Source: Symbiodinium natans (lineage: Eukaryota; Sar; Dinophyceae; Suessiales; Symbiodiniaceae). Taken from it: a stretch of DNA of 64,000 nt. Shown here piece after piece: positions 25,621-36,422 of this stretch. The stretch covers positions 331,001 to 395,000 of the forward strand of contig CAJNDS010002834.1 in NCBI GenBank assembly GCA_905221605.1, given 5' to 3'. Under the pieces are notes generated by a model that searched no databases, was not told where the DNA came from, and was given only the letters and a program-made list of their open reading frames with translations. The position numbers were made by a program, and so were the translations under genes. How positions within the stretch are numbered: the stretch's first letter is position 1; each line of letters opens with the position of its first letter.

Positions 25621-25648
25621 CAAAACAAGCCCTATAAACCTTCAAAAG

Positions 25649-25710
25649 ACCGAGGCTTTCTGGATGGCATCCTACAGGGCTTCGCAGGGCTTGTGGGGCC
25701 CCGAGTGCAG
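25649..25710 (+). CDS. Predicted exon, frame uncertain
   Basis: Between CCCTAAA and TTTAGGG arrays. The frame after AAAAG reads TEAFWMASYRASQGLWGPEC; another reads RGFLDGILQGFAGLVGPRVQ. Both are plausible. Confidence 0.35.
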
Positions 25711-25858
25711 GGTTTAGGGTTTAGGGTTTAGGGTTTAGGGTTTAGGGTTTAGGGTTTAGGGTTTAGGGTTTAGGGTTTATAGGGTTTATAGGGTTTAGGG
25801 TTTAGGGTTTAGGGTTTAGGGTTCAGGGTTTAGGGTTTAGGGTGTAGGGTTTAGGGGT
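25711..25858 (+). repeat. TTTAGGG array
   Basis: About 19 units including two TTTATAGGG variants. Confidence 0.95.
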
Positions 25859-26293
25859 TTCAAATTCCCCGCCTCGGCCGGTCGTGTCGTTCAATAGGCA
25901 GAGCTTTGTGGGGAACTTCGCTGGTGGTGGGGTCTGTCTGGTTTGGGGTTTAGGGTTTAGGGCCAAAGGTTTAGGGTTTAGGGCTAGGGTTTTATGGTTT
26001 CGGGCTAGGTTTTGGGTTCGGCTTGATATACAAGGATCGCCAGGTGCAGCTGAAGATCTCTTAGGGTTTGGGGGGCTCAGGGTTCAGGACTTTCTGTGTG
26101 CTTCGAACTGAGGGAGCAGGTGCTTAATTTTCATGAAGGGTTAAGCAGGGGTTAGTTAGGGGTTTCTGGGTTTAATTGGGAGTTTACTTCGGGGTTTCGG
26201 AGTTTAGTTTTGAATTTGGGATTTCGTGGTTTAGGGTTGATAAGGTTCACAAGTTCACAGTTTAGCAAAGGGTTGGTGGGTTTAGGGCTTGGG

Positions 26294-26361
26294 GTCTGCG
26301 AACGCCTCCCCGACCCTGTCGCGCTGGGATGCGGCCAGCCTTTTTGCCCCGAAGGAGGGCT
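26294..26361 (+). CDS. Predicted exon, RING/U-box-like fragment
   Basis: Reads VCERLPDPVALGCGQPFCPE then GGL. The pattern CxRLxDPVALxCGxxFC resembles the first half of a RING-type zinc finger, where the residue after CG is usually His (Gln here). Too short to be sure; the partner exons were not found. Confidence 0.35.
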
Positions 26362-26540
26362 AACCCCCGCTAACCTCAGCTTTTTTGGGTTTAGGGCTTT
26401 GGGGTCTGGGGTCTTGAGTTTCCGATTGAGGGTAGAGGGGCGAAATTAGGTTACCTAAACCTTACAAACCCTAAACTGCGTGTCCTAAACTTAATTAAAC
26501 ACAGTAAACCCTATAACCCCCAAGCCCGAGACCTAAGCCC

Positions 26541-26670
26541 AAGCCTTCATGGCCCTGTAGGCCCGACAGGCGTCGGTGTCTCCTTCGCTGAGGTCGTCGA
26601 CACCTTCTTGACCCCTGCCCGCCAGATGGTCTTGCAGACGCAGGCCACACACCCGAAGCTCATGAAGGAC
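26541..26670 (+). CDS. Predicted exon
   Basis: Plus frame reads GPVGPTGVGVSFAEVVDTFL then TPARQMVLQTQATHPKLMKD with strong C/G codon ends (GTC TCC TTC GCT GAG GTC GTC GAC ACC TTC). The minus strand is also open, but the plus codon pattern is clearer. Unknown protein. Confidence 0.5.
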
Positions 26671-26857
26671 CCTAAGCCCTAGAAAGCCGATAATCCGAAC
26701 GCAAAGTCGTGCGCAAGGACCCGCCCGCCCCCAAACAAGCACCCCCGGGACGTTCCAGGGCATGCCGTGTCAGGGCAAAACCCCTAAACCCCAAACCCCA
26801 AACCCTAAACCCTAAACCTATAGACGTTAACCAAGCCCCTCAACCCAAACATTGCAG

Positions 26858-26910
26858 AGCCGAAGGCTTTGGCATGCTGCCTTCCAACGAGATCTTGGTG
26901 TGTTGGGATG
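26858..26910 (+). CDS. Predicted exon ending at GTTTAGGG
   Basis: Acceptor ATTGCAG; reads AEGFGMLPSNEILVCWD, then G, followed directly by GTTTAGGG (telomeric GT donor). Confidence 0.5.
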
Positions 26911-27717
26911 GTTTAGGGTTTAGGGTTTAGGATTTTGGGATGGTTTAGGGCATTTTAGGGCCTAGGCTGTGGGGTTTGAGTAGGGTTTAGGGTAGTAGGA
27001 TTAGGAGTTAATTAGGGTGGCCTGGGGCTTGACGCTTTCGGGGGTTATAGGGTGGCTTGGGGCTTAGGGGTTGGGGGCTTCATGTTAGGACGGTGTTCAG
27101 TTGAAGGGGGCTTTAGGGTTTTAAGGTGTTGCAAAATCATTCAGAAAGACATCGTTCGCTTCGGGGTTGGCACGCGGGGTTGTTTGGGATGTTGAATGAG
27201 CAAGGGTCAAACTTAGGTCGTTGCGACTTGTTCTTGGGAGGACATTTGCATGCGGAAGGTTCAAAAAGCCTGCAAATCGACGTGGGACACCGAAAAGCGA
27301 CGCCCCCCCCCCCCCTTATTGTGCGACCTAGGCCCGACAACTAGAGTCTTGGCGGTCGCTCATCTGACCTGTGTGGGCTTCAGAATTTTCTGGGATCACC
27401 CTAACCCCTTAACCCTATTCTGAACCCTATACCTTTTAGGTTTCGGGTTTAGGGTTTAGGTTTAGGGTGTAGGGTTTAGGGTTTAGGGTGTAGGGTTTAG
27501 GGTTTTCTCTGAAGCATACGCAGGTGAAAACCCAGAACCCTTGCCCCATAGGCTCTAAGGGCTCTTGTGCCTTTCAAGGATGACTGAAGCCATATTGCAC
27601 TTAGGGTGTAGGGTTTAGAGGGTTCAGGGTTCAGGGTTTAGGGTTTGGGGTTTAGGGTTGTCATTCTGTTGACCCTACGTGCACCAGGACCTCCATGTAG
27701 GATGCATGTTGTGCCAG
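26911..27717. other. Unassigned stretch
   Basis: Degenerate TTTAGGG; a long unique piece 27120-27345 open on both strands (ends in a C run); telomere-like blocks 27440-27510 and 27600-27655. I see no decisive coding signal. Confidence 0.35.
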
Positions 27718-27801
27718 GTCGCCTACCACGACTGGGGCGTCCTTCGTGCCTCCTTGGTCTTTGCGCTCTGCCTTCTCAGGCCATGGATCTCGGGGCTTTA
27801 A
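27718..27801 (+). CDS. Predicted exon, possible 3' end
   Basis: Acceptor TGTGCCAG|G; reads VAYHDWGVLRASLVFALCLL then RPWISGL and TAA, which lies at the edge of a TTTAGGG-like block. C/G codon ends (GCC TAC CAC GAC TGG GGC GTC). Hydrophobic; unknown. Confidence 0.5.
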   Translation, partial: VAYHDWGVLRASLVFALCLLRPWISGL

Positions 27802-28158
27802 GGGTTAGGGTTTAGGGCTTAGGGTTTAGGGTTTAGGGCGTCCATGATCTGAGTGGTTTTTACGTGTCATCCTAGGCCTTCTGATGGGGTAGGATAGGCT
27901 TCATGCCATATGACACCATACGGCCTTTTGATTAACGTGGCTCATGGGTTGTGGCTCTACTCACCCCGTGGGGGTTTCCAAGTTTTCGTACTTGTGCTGC
28001 CGGTGACTACGAAACGGCATTTCAATCGGGTCTTGGGGGGACGCGGTAGGACCAAAGACCTGATGTGTATTCCTATTTTGTTTTGTTCTTTGGAGGGCTA
28101 GGGTTTAGGCTTTATGGGTTTAACTGGGGGTTTGGGGGTTTGGGGTTTTAGGGGTTTA

Positions 28159-28262
28159 GGTTGGGATGTTCGCCCTTATACTAGCATAGTATGGGTTATA
28201 GCAGTACCCCCTAGTGAAATCTCATGAAGGACTGTTAGCAATAGGGGGGAACATCCCAACTT
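28159..28262. mobile_element. Family F element
   Basis: Ends GTTGGGATGTTCGCCCTTAT and GGGGGGAACATCCCAAC; interior GGACTGTTAGCAATAG. Relatives: 33378-33504, 35727-35765 (fragment), 57471-57569, 18366-18455. Confidence 0.85.
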
Positions 28263-28475
28263 CTGGAGGTAACAAAACAAGCCCTGAGGCCTATCAATCC
28301 CAAGCCAATAGAGACACCACCCCGCCCCCCCTCCCCCCAACTTCGTGGGGGTTTTAGGGCTTAGGGTTTGGGGTTTGGAGTTTAGGGTTTAGGGTAAACC
28401 CTAAACCTAAACCCTAAACCCTAAACCCCAAAACCTAAACCCTAAACCCTATAGGCCCTAAACCGTCCTGTCGAG

Positions 28476-28556
28476 AGGATTTCCCTCGGTCCCGCACTCG
28501 GCGTGCTCCACCTCGCGGCATCCAGCATCGAGGCTCGCATGCCCATTGCCCAAGCC
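28476..28556 (+). CDS. Predicted exon
   Basis: Acceptor TGTCGAG; reads RISLGPALGVLHLAASSIEA then RMPIAQA with C/G-rich codon ends. Unknown family. Confidence 0.5.
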
Positions 28557-28675
28557 CTCAACCCTAGGACCCAGCATAGGCCCTTATTCCCTTTTTTGGG
28601 GGGGTTTAGGGTTTAGGGTTTGGGGTTTGGGGTTTGGGGTTTAGGGTTTAGGGTTTAGGGTTTAGGGCTCCTGGG

Positions 28676-28773
28676 ACTCAGAGTAGGCCCTACTACCGTT
28701 TTTTCGGGTTAGGTTCCCGTATATAAGCCCTTTAAACCAAAGAGGGCGCGCTTTTTCATTCCTAGGTTACTCC
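28676..28773. mobile_element. Family D element, subfamily D2
   Basis: GGACTCAGAGTAGGCCCTAC left and TTCCTAGGTTACTCCCAG right, with GGTTCCCGTATATAAGCCCT and AGAGGGCGCGCTTTTTCATT inside. The acceptor of the next exon (28777) lies at its right end. Confidence 0.65.
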
Positions 28774-28776
28774 CAG

Positions 28777-28871
28777 CTCTGTACTCGCACGAGGCCTTGT
28801 TTCTCAGAGCTGTCTCTACCGGGCGTGACTTCCCATCATATGATGGTTGGTTCTCAAAAATTGTGCAGCCC
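28777..28871 (+). CDS. Predicted exon
   Basis: Follows the D2 element (TCCCAG). Reads LYSHEALFLRAVSTGRDFPS then YDGWFSKIVQ. Good coding look; unknown family. Confidence 0.5.
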
Positions 28872-29261
28872 AAGCCCTGTACCCTAAACCCTAAACCTAA
28901 ACCCTACACCTTTGCACTTGGGCTAGACCAAAACCAGCGTTCTCAAAGCTGCTGTCTATAGGAACTATCTGAGGCCCAGGTTTAGGGTTTAGGGGTTAGG
29001 GTTTAGGGTTTATATAGGGTTTAGGGTTTAGGGTTTAGAGTACATGGGCCCTTTGGGAAATCCAGAAAGCTTGGCCTTTTCTCATCCTGGCTCAGGGTGA
29101 GGGATGAGATTGCCCTCACGCCTTCAGAAGTACAGGAGGGTTTAGGGTTTGGTGTTCAGGGTTTAGGGTTTCGGGGTGGATTTGCATGTTTTTGAGTTCA
29201 GGGGTGTAGACGAAAAAGCCCATAGGGTTTGTTTCGAGTTCAAGTTACGATTCCGAACAGC

Positions 29262-29362
29262 ACCCTCACTCCAATCTTGTTCAGGGTCTAGGTTCCCTTA
29301 TCAACCCGTTAGCCGACACGGACACTGCACTCTTCTCATGTTCCTAGACTACTTGGCAGCCT
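29262..29362. mobile_element. Family D relic
   Basis: Shares CAGCACCCTCACTCC, TAGGTTCCCTTATCAACCC and a CTACTTGGCAGCCTG right end with family D. Confidence 0.5.
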
Positions 29363-29419
29363 GACCCCCCAAACCCTAAACTCAACCTTTGACAAAGCTC
29401 CAGATTTTCCTTTTCGCAG

Positions 29420-29466
29420 GGCTTGGCAAACCTCCTCTTGCACGAAGAGGCAAGACGCGAGCCCTC
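29420..29466 (+). CDS. Predicted short exon
   Basis: Acceptor TTTTCGCAG|G; reads GLANLLLHEEARREP. It may belong to the gene ending at 29832. Confidence 0.4.
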
Positions 29467-29552
29467 AAAACACTTAAACCCAACTGCCTTGCCGTAAACC
29501 CTAAATCCGAAAACCCTAAACCTTCGGGGTTTGCTGAGGGGAGTAGCTGTAG

Positions 29553-29616
29553 GAAGACCTTGGCAGACAAAGCTGGCAGCTTAGGGGTGAGTGAAGCCTG
29601 TCTGCTCGGTCACCTT
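29553..29616 (+). CDS. Exon upstream of a family D intron
   Basis: After CTGTAG reads KTLADKAGSLGVSEACLLGH then L. It ends at CTT with donor GA (GAAGCTTGG), where the element begins. The frame continues at 29728. Confidence 0.6.
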
Positions 29617-29727
29617 GAAGCTTGGTAGCACAGTCGCACCCTGTTGCCTTCTTTTTCGTCCCAGGTTCCCTTTGTAAAGTAGCCAAAAAGGGGTAGTCTC
29701 ATTCTAATATGCTCACTGGGCTACCAG
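29617..29727 (+). mobile_element. Intron formed by a family D element (introner-like)
   Basis: Element 29621-29727 with ends CTTGGTAGCACAGT and ACTGGGCTACCAG, flanked by GAAG (29617-29620) and GAAA (29728-29731). A GA-AG intron of 111 bp; removal gives GHL|ETKSPWQINF in phase. Confidence 0.75.
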
Positions 29728-29832
29728 GAAACCAAGTCCCCCTGGCAAATCAATTTCACAGAGCTTACTCCTGTTGAAGACCTCGGAGTTTCCCAAATCC
29801 GCCTGAAGCGTAAACGCAGTATTACTCAGTAA
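29728..29832 (+). CDS. Terminal exon downstream of a family D intron
   Basis: Reads ETKSPWQINFTELTPVEDLG then VSQIRLKRKRSITQ and TAA, in phase with 29553-29616. A basic C-terminus. Unknown protein. Confidence 0.6.
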   Translation, partial: ETKSPWQINFTELTPVEDLGVSQIRLKRKRSITQ

Positions 29833-30129
29833 GCCCCCACAATCCGACACCCCTGACCCTCCCCGCCACCCGGCTGGGTGCTGAGTAGGAAGTTAACCAT
29901 TCACAATTTTTTGGAGTATTCCATATCCCTTGCGATTGGAATATCCGGCCAGGGACAGTGCTCCAGCCTAAGCCCTAAACCCTAACCCTAAACCCTAAAC
30001 CTTAAGCCCCCAAAGCCGAATATAAACCCTAAACCCCTAAACCCTTAAACCCCTAAACCCTGAACCCTACCTAAACAATAAACCCTAAACCCTAAACCCA
30101 AAACCCCCCCCCCGACAAAAGCGCCCCAG

Positions 30130-30220
30130 CAAAGGCGCAGTTCGCGCCCTTCGAGACGCGGCGCAGCATCGAACCGATCTCGCTGCCCCAGCGCGTGCGC
30201 CCCCAGGGCACCTGGGCCTG
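30130..30220 (+). CDS. Predicted exon
   Basis: Acceptor GCCCCAG after a CCCTAAA block and C run. Reads KAQFAPFETRRSIEPISLPQ then RVRPQGTWAC, C/G codon ends throughout. Unknown family. Confidence 0.5.
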
Positions 30221-31679
30221 TTTGAGCTCAGAGGACTTTAGAGAATTTAAGGTTCGGGGTTTAGGATTTAGGGTTTTGGGTTTTGGGTGTTTAATTAGGG
30301 TTTCAGGGCTTAGAGTTCAGAAGGTTTAGAGGGTTTAGGGTTTTTAGGGTCTAGGGTTTAGGGTTTAGGGTTTAGAGAGTTGAGGGTTTAGGGTGTATAG
30401 ACCTTTTGAACTCAGAGGATTTAGAGGGTTTAGGGTGTATAGGCTTTAGAGTTTAGGCTGTATAATGTTTATAGCCTATAGGGTTTTGGGTTTGGGGTTT
30501 GGGGTTTAGGGTTTAGGGTTTGGGGTTTGGGGTTTAGAGGATTTAGAGGGTTTAGATGGTCAGAGGGTTCAGGGTTTAGAGGGTTTGGAGGATTTAGGGT
30601 GTTGTTTTGGGCAGGGTTAATTAGGGGTTAAGGGTTAGAAAGGCTATAGGTAGGCCTTTTTGGATATATGTTGTTTGTTTTTGTAATTGCTTTCCCCTAT
30701 TTGGAATTTAGGGGATGCTTTTTCAGGAATGTATTTCAGAGTTTTCTTAAGGGCCATCCGAGTAGGGCTTAGGGCTTAGGGCTTGCGATCCTTGTTCCCG
30801 AAACCCTGCTAGACTCTATTCCCCCCCCCCCCCCCCCCCAGGCCCGAAAACCTAGACTCGAATTTGTAGGACTTGGTTGGTTTGGGGCTGTAGGCATTGC
30901 GGCTTACCTAGACCCTAAACCCCAAACCCCAAACCCAAAACCCTAAACCCTAAACCCTAACCCCTAAACCCTAAACCCTAAACCCTAAACCCACACTTTT
31001 TGAAGTTTAGGGTTGGCATGACCCGCCCCAAGGCACACCGCAGACCCCAGCACCACCAGTGGCTTCACAGGCCAGAGACCTGCAATCAAGTTTAGGGTTT
31101 AGGCTTTAGGGTTTAGGGTTTAGGGTTTAGGGTTTAGGGTTTGGGAGGGTTTAGAGGTCGTTGATTAATGTCAACCTTTTTCACATCGTTGCGTCGTTGT
31201 CTTCTCTTGCCATGCCCGTCACGCGCGTTCACTTCTTGGGGCTTAGGAGAATGAAGGCCTCTCTCGGGTCTCCCCAAAAATACACGGCTTAGGGTTTGGG
31301 GTTTAGGGTTTAGGGTTTCGGGCCTTGGGGCCTTAGGGCCTTAGGGTTTAGGGTAGGGTTTAGGGCCTTAGGGTCTAGGGCCTTAGAGTTTTGGGTTGAG
31401 GCTTTCTAGGGTGAAATCCTGGGCTCCAAGACCCTGAACGGGTCAAGGTGGTGATGGCCTGCGCAGGTCAGCATTTCATTTTAGGGGGCAATTGTAGGTT
31501 CAGGGTTCTGGGAACCTCCGGGAAGTCGGTTCCGTATATCATGGGTTCCCCTCCTCCCCCCCTCTATACTACCCCTCCAAGGTGGGTGGTAGGGGTACCC
31601 ATAACCCTAAACCCTAAATCCTAAACCCTAAACCCTAAACCCTAAACCCTAAACCCTAAACCCTAAACCCTAAACCCAT
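30221..31679. other. Repeat-rich, weakly coding pieces only
   Basis: Degenerate TTTAGGG/TTTAGAGGG (30241-30600), a poly-C run (30821-30839), CCCTAAA (30910-30990), TTTAGGG (31090-31145), a CCTTAGGG variant block (31320-31385) and CCCTAAA (31601-31676). A piece at 31021-31089 reads ADPSTTSGFTGQRPAIK or overlapping frames; uncertain. Confidence 0.4.
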
Positions 31680-31760
31680 TGCTATCGGGAATCCCGGAAC
31701 GTTTGCCTCGACTTGGCTGCCGGCAGGCCTCCCCTCGCGAGCGCGAGCGCACGCGCACCC
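31680..31760 (+). CDS. Predicted exon
   Basis: Follows a CCCTAAA array. Reads CYRESRNVCLDLAAGRPPLA then SASARAP and ends at a canonical GTGAGG donor. Unknown. Confidence 0.45.
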
Positions 31761-32355
31761 GTGAGGTGCTTCGAGTTTTTTGGGGGTTTTCGGGGGGTTT
31801 TGGGGGCTTTGTAGCCCTAAACCCTAAACCCTAAACCCTAAACCCCAAACCCTGAACCCTAAGGGGTTTAGGGTCTAGGCTCTTGTCGAAGTCAAGAGTT
31901 TGGGGTTTGGAGTTTAGGGTGCTGTGGATTTTCTAGGCAGGAGTCGAGAAATTACTCTTGGTGCATTAGATTTAGGGCTTTAGGGATTCTCGTCTCGCAC
32001 TCTTGTTGGCGCAGACTGCCCCTTCTCTCTGTAAACCCTACAGGGCTTAGGGTTTAGGGTTTTAGGTTTTAGGGTTTAGGGTTTAGGGTTTGTGAGCTCG
32101 CATCCATTTAGGGATTACGGAACCCTGGCCCTTCGGGCATTTGCCTTTGCCGGACCTATCAGCATTGGCGTTGAGGGTTTGGGGGGTTTATGTACCTTCT
32201 TCCAGGGCGTTTTGGGCTTAGAGTTGGACCGATGTCGACCCCAGGGATGGAGGGTTTCGGGCTCAGGGTGCGCATTCCGAGGTGTTGGGTACCCTACCCT
32301 TGGGGACTACATGGGATGACCCCTAGATTCGGGGTACGTTTGTCGCGAAAAGTAG

Positions 32356-32484
32356 AGGACATTTTACATCTTGGCAAACCTATTCATGGCCAAGAACATT
32401 GACCTTGGAGAGATGATTGTCTTCTCCATGTTCCCAACGGATGACAACGACGTCGCACCGGAGCAGATCGTCTTCTTCCATGCG
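32356..32484 (+). CDS. Predicted exon ending at GTTTAGGG
   Basis: Acceptor AAAAGTAG; reads RTFYILANLFMAKNIDLGEM then IVFSMFPTDDNDVAPEQIVF and FHA, one of the clearest coding islands. The right edge is GCG followed directly by GTTTAGGG. Possibly the same gene as 32666 and 32784. Confidence 0.65.
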
Positions 32485-32499
32485 GTTTAGGGTCTGGGC

Positions 32500-32583
32500 T
32501 TTAGGGTTTAGGGTTTAGGGTTTAGGGTCTAAGGTTTAGGGTTTAGGGTTTAGGGTGTAGGGTTTAGGGTTTAGGGTTTAGGA
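32500..32583 (+). repeat. TTTAGGG array
   Basis: About eleven units in the intron after 32484. Confidence 0.9.
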
Positions 32584-32665
32584 TTGCGGAGAAGAGGAAG
32601 ACCTAGGGCATGGCGACAGACCATGAAAAGGCTCCTGGAAGAGGAGAGCTACTTACAGTTGCTAG

Positions 32666-32714
32666 GCCAGGTTCTACACCGAGCACAAGAGCCAGTTCGT
32701 TATACAGTTCTCCC
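32666..32714 (+). CDS. Predicted exon
   Basis: Acceptor TTGCTAG|G; reads ARFYTEHKSQFVIQFS with mostly C/G-ending codons. The preceding 70 bp (32596-32665) is also open on the plus strand (MKRLLEEESYLQLL) and might be an exon in another frame. Confidence 0.5.
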
Positions 32715-32783
32715 TAAACCCTAAACCCTAAACCCCAAACCCTAGACCCCAAACCCCAAACCCTAGTCTCACACCTTAAGTAG

Positions 32784-32874
32784 ACCTTCCTGGAGCTGCT
32801 CCAGTCCGCTGCCCAAGGCGTCTTTGTCGAGCGTCTACAGGAGCAGCGCGACACTTCCAGGCCCATCCAGAAGG
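32784..32874 (+). CDS. Predicted exon
   Basis: Acceptor TTAAGTAG; reads TFLELLQSAAQGVFVERLQE then QRDTSRPIQK; the right edge GGTTCAGGG offers a GT donor. Likely helical. Probably the same gene as 32356 and 32666. Confidence 0.55.
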
Positions 32875-33377
32875 GTTCAGGGTTTAGGGTTTTTTCGGGT
32901 TTCGGGTTTCGGGTTTCGGGTTTCGGGTTTAGGGAGTTCAGGGTTTGGGTGTCTAGGGTTCAGGGTTGCTGTTAGGTTTTGCTACTTTGGGGTTTAGGGC
33001 TGAGGGTCGTCTTGACCCTGATAAAAGGCACGGGCTTATGAGATTCTGGCTTTCAGGGTTTGAGGCACTGGCGCCGTGTCCTTAGGGTTTAGGGTTTAAG
33101 GTTTAGGGTTTAGGGTTTAGGGCCTGGACCCCGGATGAGCCAAAAGCCAAGAACCTCAGTAGGCTCTAGGGGTTAGGCACGGTTAGGCTTCTGGGTTTGG
33201 AGGATTGCACCAGGGTTACAGTTTAGGGTTTCGGGTTTAGGGTTTAGGGTGTGGGGTTGCTATGTCTTGGCTCTGCATAGCCCTCGGATCCCCCCGTGCG
33301 GAGCATTATGGTCTTGGGGCCCCCGAAGCCGAAAAAGAATAGTCTCTCTTTGCATAAGGTCATGAACTCCTTCACTT

Positions 33378-33504
33378 GGGATGTTCCCCCTTATGCCAAG
33401 AGTCCTTTATTGGGGATTATCGTACCCCCTCACCCCCCCCCCCCCCCCCCCCCAAATTACTATAATCCCTATGAAGGACTGTTAGTAGAAGGGGGAACAA
33501 CCCT
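33378..33504. mobile_element. Family F element with poly-C insertion
   Basis: Ends TTGGGATGTTCCCCCTTATG and AGGGGGAACAACCCTTTACCCAAG; interior AAGAGTCCTTTATTGGGGAT and GAAGGACTGTTAGTAGAAG, with a run of about 24 C. Confidence 0.8.
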
Positions 33505-33816
33505 TTACCCAAGAATTGGTTTGGGATTCCTGTGCGATGCTTGCAGACTTAACTTCGTCATTGTCATTCATAGACACCCGTAGCCACAAACCCTGGACGC
33601 TCAATGCAGTACCCAAGCCCTTTAAACTGTAAACCCTAAACCCTAAACTGTAATCCCTAATCCCTAAACTGTAATCCCTAATCCCTAACCTTTAAACCCG
33701 CAAACTCAAAATCCTGGTCCCCAAACTCTAAAACCCCCAAAACCTAAACCCTAAATCCCCCTAAACCCTAAACCCTAAAGCCTAAGCCCCCAAAACGCCA
33801 AACCCTCAACCATCAG

Positions 33817-33870
33817 GCCGCTCCCTCGTAACGGCGCCTACGGGCTCGAAGTCGATGGGAACAGGCCCGG
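33817..33870 (+). CDS. Predicted short exon
   Basis: Acceptor CCATCAG|G; reads PLPRNGAYGLEVDGNRPG and runs into G-rich repeat. Unknown. Confidence 0.4.
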
Positions 33871-36090
33871 GGGGGTGTGGGGGGGTGCGGGGTTTAGGGT
33901 TTTGGGTTTAGGGTTTAGGGTTTAGGGTCTTGGGAGATGGTCGGGTTTAGGGTTTCGGGTTTGGGATTTAGGGTTTAGGGTTTCGGGTTCAGGGTTTGGG
34001 GTTCAGGGTTCAGGGTTTAGGGTCCCAGGGTCTAGGGTCTAGGCTTCAAGGTTTAGGGGAGCAAAGCTTGGGAGAGGGTTTAGGGTTTAGGGTTTAGGGT
34101 GTCCAGACTTTCGATCGGATGGAATGCTCGGACAGGTTTTTTCCAGTTCATCGTTTAAGGTTCCTTTGGATCGCGCAACAATGCATCTTAAGCCACAGCG
34201 CTCTTACGCAGTCTGATTGCCTTTAAAGTTCGCATCGTCCGATGCAGTCAAGCCCTAAACCCCCGAAACCCCAAACCCCTAAACCCTAAGCCCTAAACCC
34301 TAACCCTACAAATGTCCCTAAACCCGAAGCCTAAACCCTGACCCTAAACCCTAAACCCCAAACCCTAAACCCCAAACCCGAAACCCTAAACCCTAAACCC
34401 TCAGGCTCCATGCGGCTGGGAGAGGCCCTGGACACCGGAACACTAAAAAACCCCAAAGAACTATATGGGAGTTTAGGGTGTAGGGTTAGGGTGTAGAGTG
34501 CAGAGTCTAGGGCTTTTTTGTTTTTGTGTTCAGGGTGTAGGGTTAGGGTGTAGAGTGTAGAGTCTAGGGCTTTTTGTTTGTGTGTTCAGGGCTTACGGCT
34601 GCGAAGGACTTAGGGTTGTGGCTTTGGATTTTTATGTTGAGAGTTTTGGGCCCTGTTCAGTAGCCTAAGCTTCAACTTTTGGATTACCCGCCCACCCCGC
34701 CCGCATCGAGGGAGAGGCTTTGTTGGTCCCTAAATCACCGGATTCCCTCGGCCCTCCACGCTAAACCCAAACCCTTGTCCCAGACCCCCAACACCAAACT
34801 GTCGTAAACTCTATTTTGGGGTGGCTTTTTGAACCTGAAATACCTGAAACCTGGCAGACGGTTGGAGTTTCCCACGCCAATCACTGGTTTTCCGGGGGCT
34901 ATACCTAAGAAACCTCAGGCAAGCTTAGGGATTGTGGAGTAGTAGGGAGCATTAGGGAACTTTGCGTTACACACACCCCTTGAACCCCTCAGTTACGGAC
35001 CCTATAAGGATTTTGGGTTTAGGGTTTAGGGATGTTTAGGGTTTCAGCGTTTAGGGTTAGAGGGCAGACAAGTTGGGGGTCGTGGAGTTTAAAGGCGTCG
35101 GGCTTCAGGGCTGTAGGGTTTTAGCGTTTAGGCGCTTGCTGCGCAGCCAAGGGCTCCTTATGAAGGGTTTAGGGTTTAGGGTTTAGGGTTTAGGGTTTAG
35201 GGTTTAGGGTTAGGACCCTGGAAGGGAGGAGTCGCCCCTAAATATCCCCTACAGAACCCCCAAGGTCCCTTGTAATGGTCCCTTCTTCAGTCCTTTGACC
35301 TTATCAACCACAAGAGTGATCAGCCCTGAAGGGGGGGGGGGGGTAATCGACTCTATCATCGGTATCCGAAGATTTCGTGTTCAAGAACATCTAGGGACCC
35401 GATTTGGTACCCTAAACCCCATAGCAGCAGCAGATGAGGCCTTCGGGCCGCTCTTCGACCCCAACACCCCAAGCCCTAAACCCCAAACCCCAAACCCTCA
35501 ACCCAAAACCCACCATGACCCATCGTGAAACCAAGCCTACGCCACGTGCAGGGGCGACAGTCGCCCTGGCCTCACGTTCGGTTGGCTTCTGACTCCAGGG
35601 TGCAGGGTTTAGAGTTTAGGGTTTAGGGTTTGGGACCCGAAACCCTTAATCCTTGGGACCCTACCTCCGGAGTAGATTGGGTTCAGAAGGGGGTTTAGGG
35701 TTTAGGGCTTAGGGGGTTTAAAGCCTAGGGGTTGGGATGTTCCCCTGATACTAACAGTCCTTAAGCTTTTTTTCGGGGGGCTATCTCGGGGCACACCGGG
35801 ATGGTATGAGACTTTGTTTAAACACATCTGCGGTGGAATCTGGGGTACTCGGATTTAGAGAGTCCTAGGCCCTAAACCCCGCACCCTAAACTACATTGTG
35901 CAGTTTTAGGGCCCGGGCCTGTGCCCCAAAACCCGAACTCCTAAGTATTGTGCCCTAAATGCCGAAACCACGAACAAAAACGCACTCAAAGCCCCATTTA
36001 GTATCCTGTAGCCCGGTTTAGGGTGGTTTTGTGATCCCCAAAACCATGCTTCCCAAGCCCACGCCCTTGCACACGCCAAACCCTAAACCT
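33871..36090. other. Repeat-rich stretch with few weak islands
   Basis: TTTAGGG-type blocks (33890-34020, 34079-34101, 35165-35212), a 62-bp tandem duplication (34470-34590), a poly-G run (35332-35342), a family F fragment (35727-35765), and possible exon pieces at 34403-34445 (GSMRLGEALDTGTLK), 35300-35330 (SFDLINHKSDQP) and 35422-35470 (AAADEAFGPLFDPNTP). Confidence 0.4.
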
Positions 36091-36189
36091 TACTTTGTGT
36101 CTTTTGACCTGAGGTGGTGGAAGCGGCAGTACGGGTCCCTGAAGCAGATGCTCGCAGACGACGATGCCGTCATGGACAGGCGAGGCAAT
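36091..36189 (+). CDS. Predicted exon ending at GTTTAGGG
   Basis: Reads YFVSFDLRWWKRQYGSLKQM then LADDDAVMDRRGN, then GTTTAGGG as donor. C/G codon ends in the second half. Unknown family. Confidence 0.6.
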
Positions 36190-36234
36190 GTTTAGGGTTT
36201 AGGGATGAGGGGTTTATGGACTGGCCCGAACCCC

Positions 36235-36422
36235 TAAACCCTAAACCCTAAACCCTAAACCCTAAACCCTAAACCCTAAACCCTAAACCCTAAACCCTAA
36301 ACCCTAAACCCTAAACCCTAAACCCTGAACCCTGAACCCTAACCCTAAGCCCTAAACCCTAAACCTTAAACCCTAAACCCTAAACCTTAAACCCTAAACC
36401 CTAAACCCTAAACCCTAAACCC
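36235..36422 (-). repeat. Long CCCTAAA array
   Basis: About 26 units with CCTTAAA and CCCTGAA variants. Confidence 0.95.
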
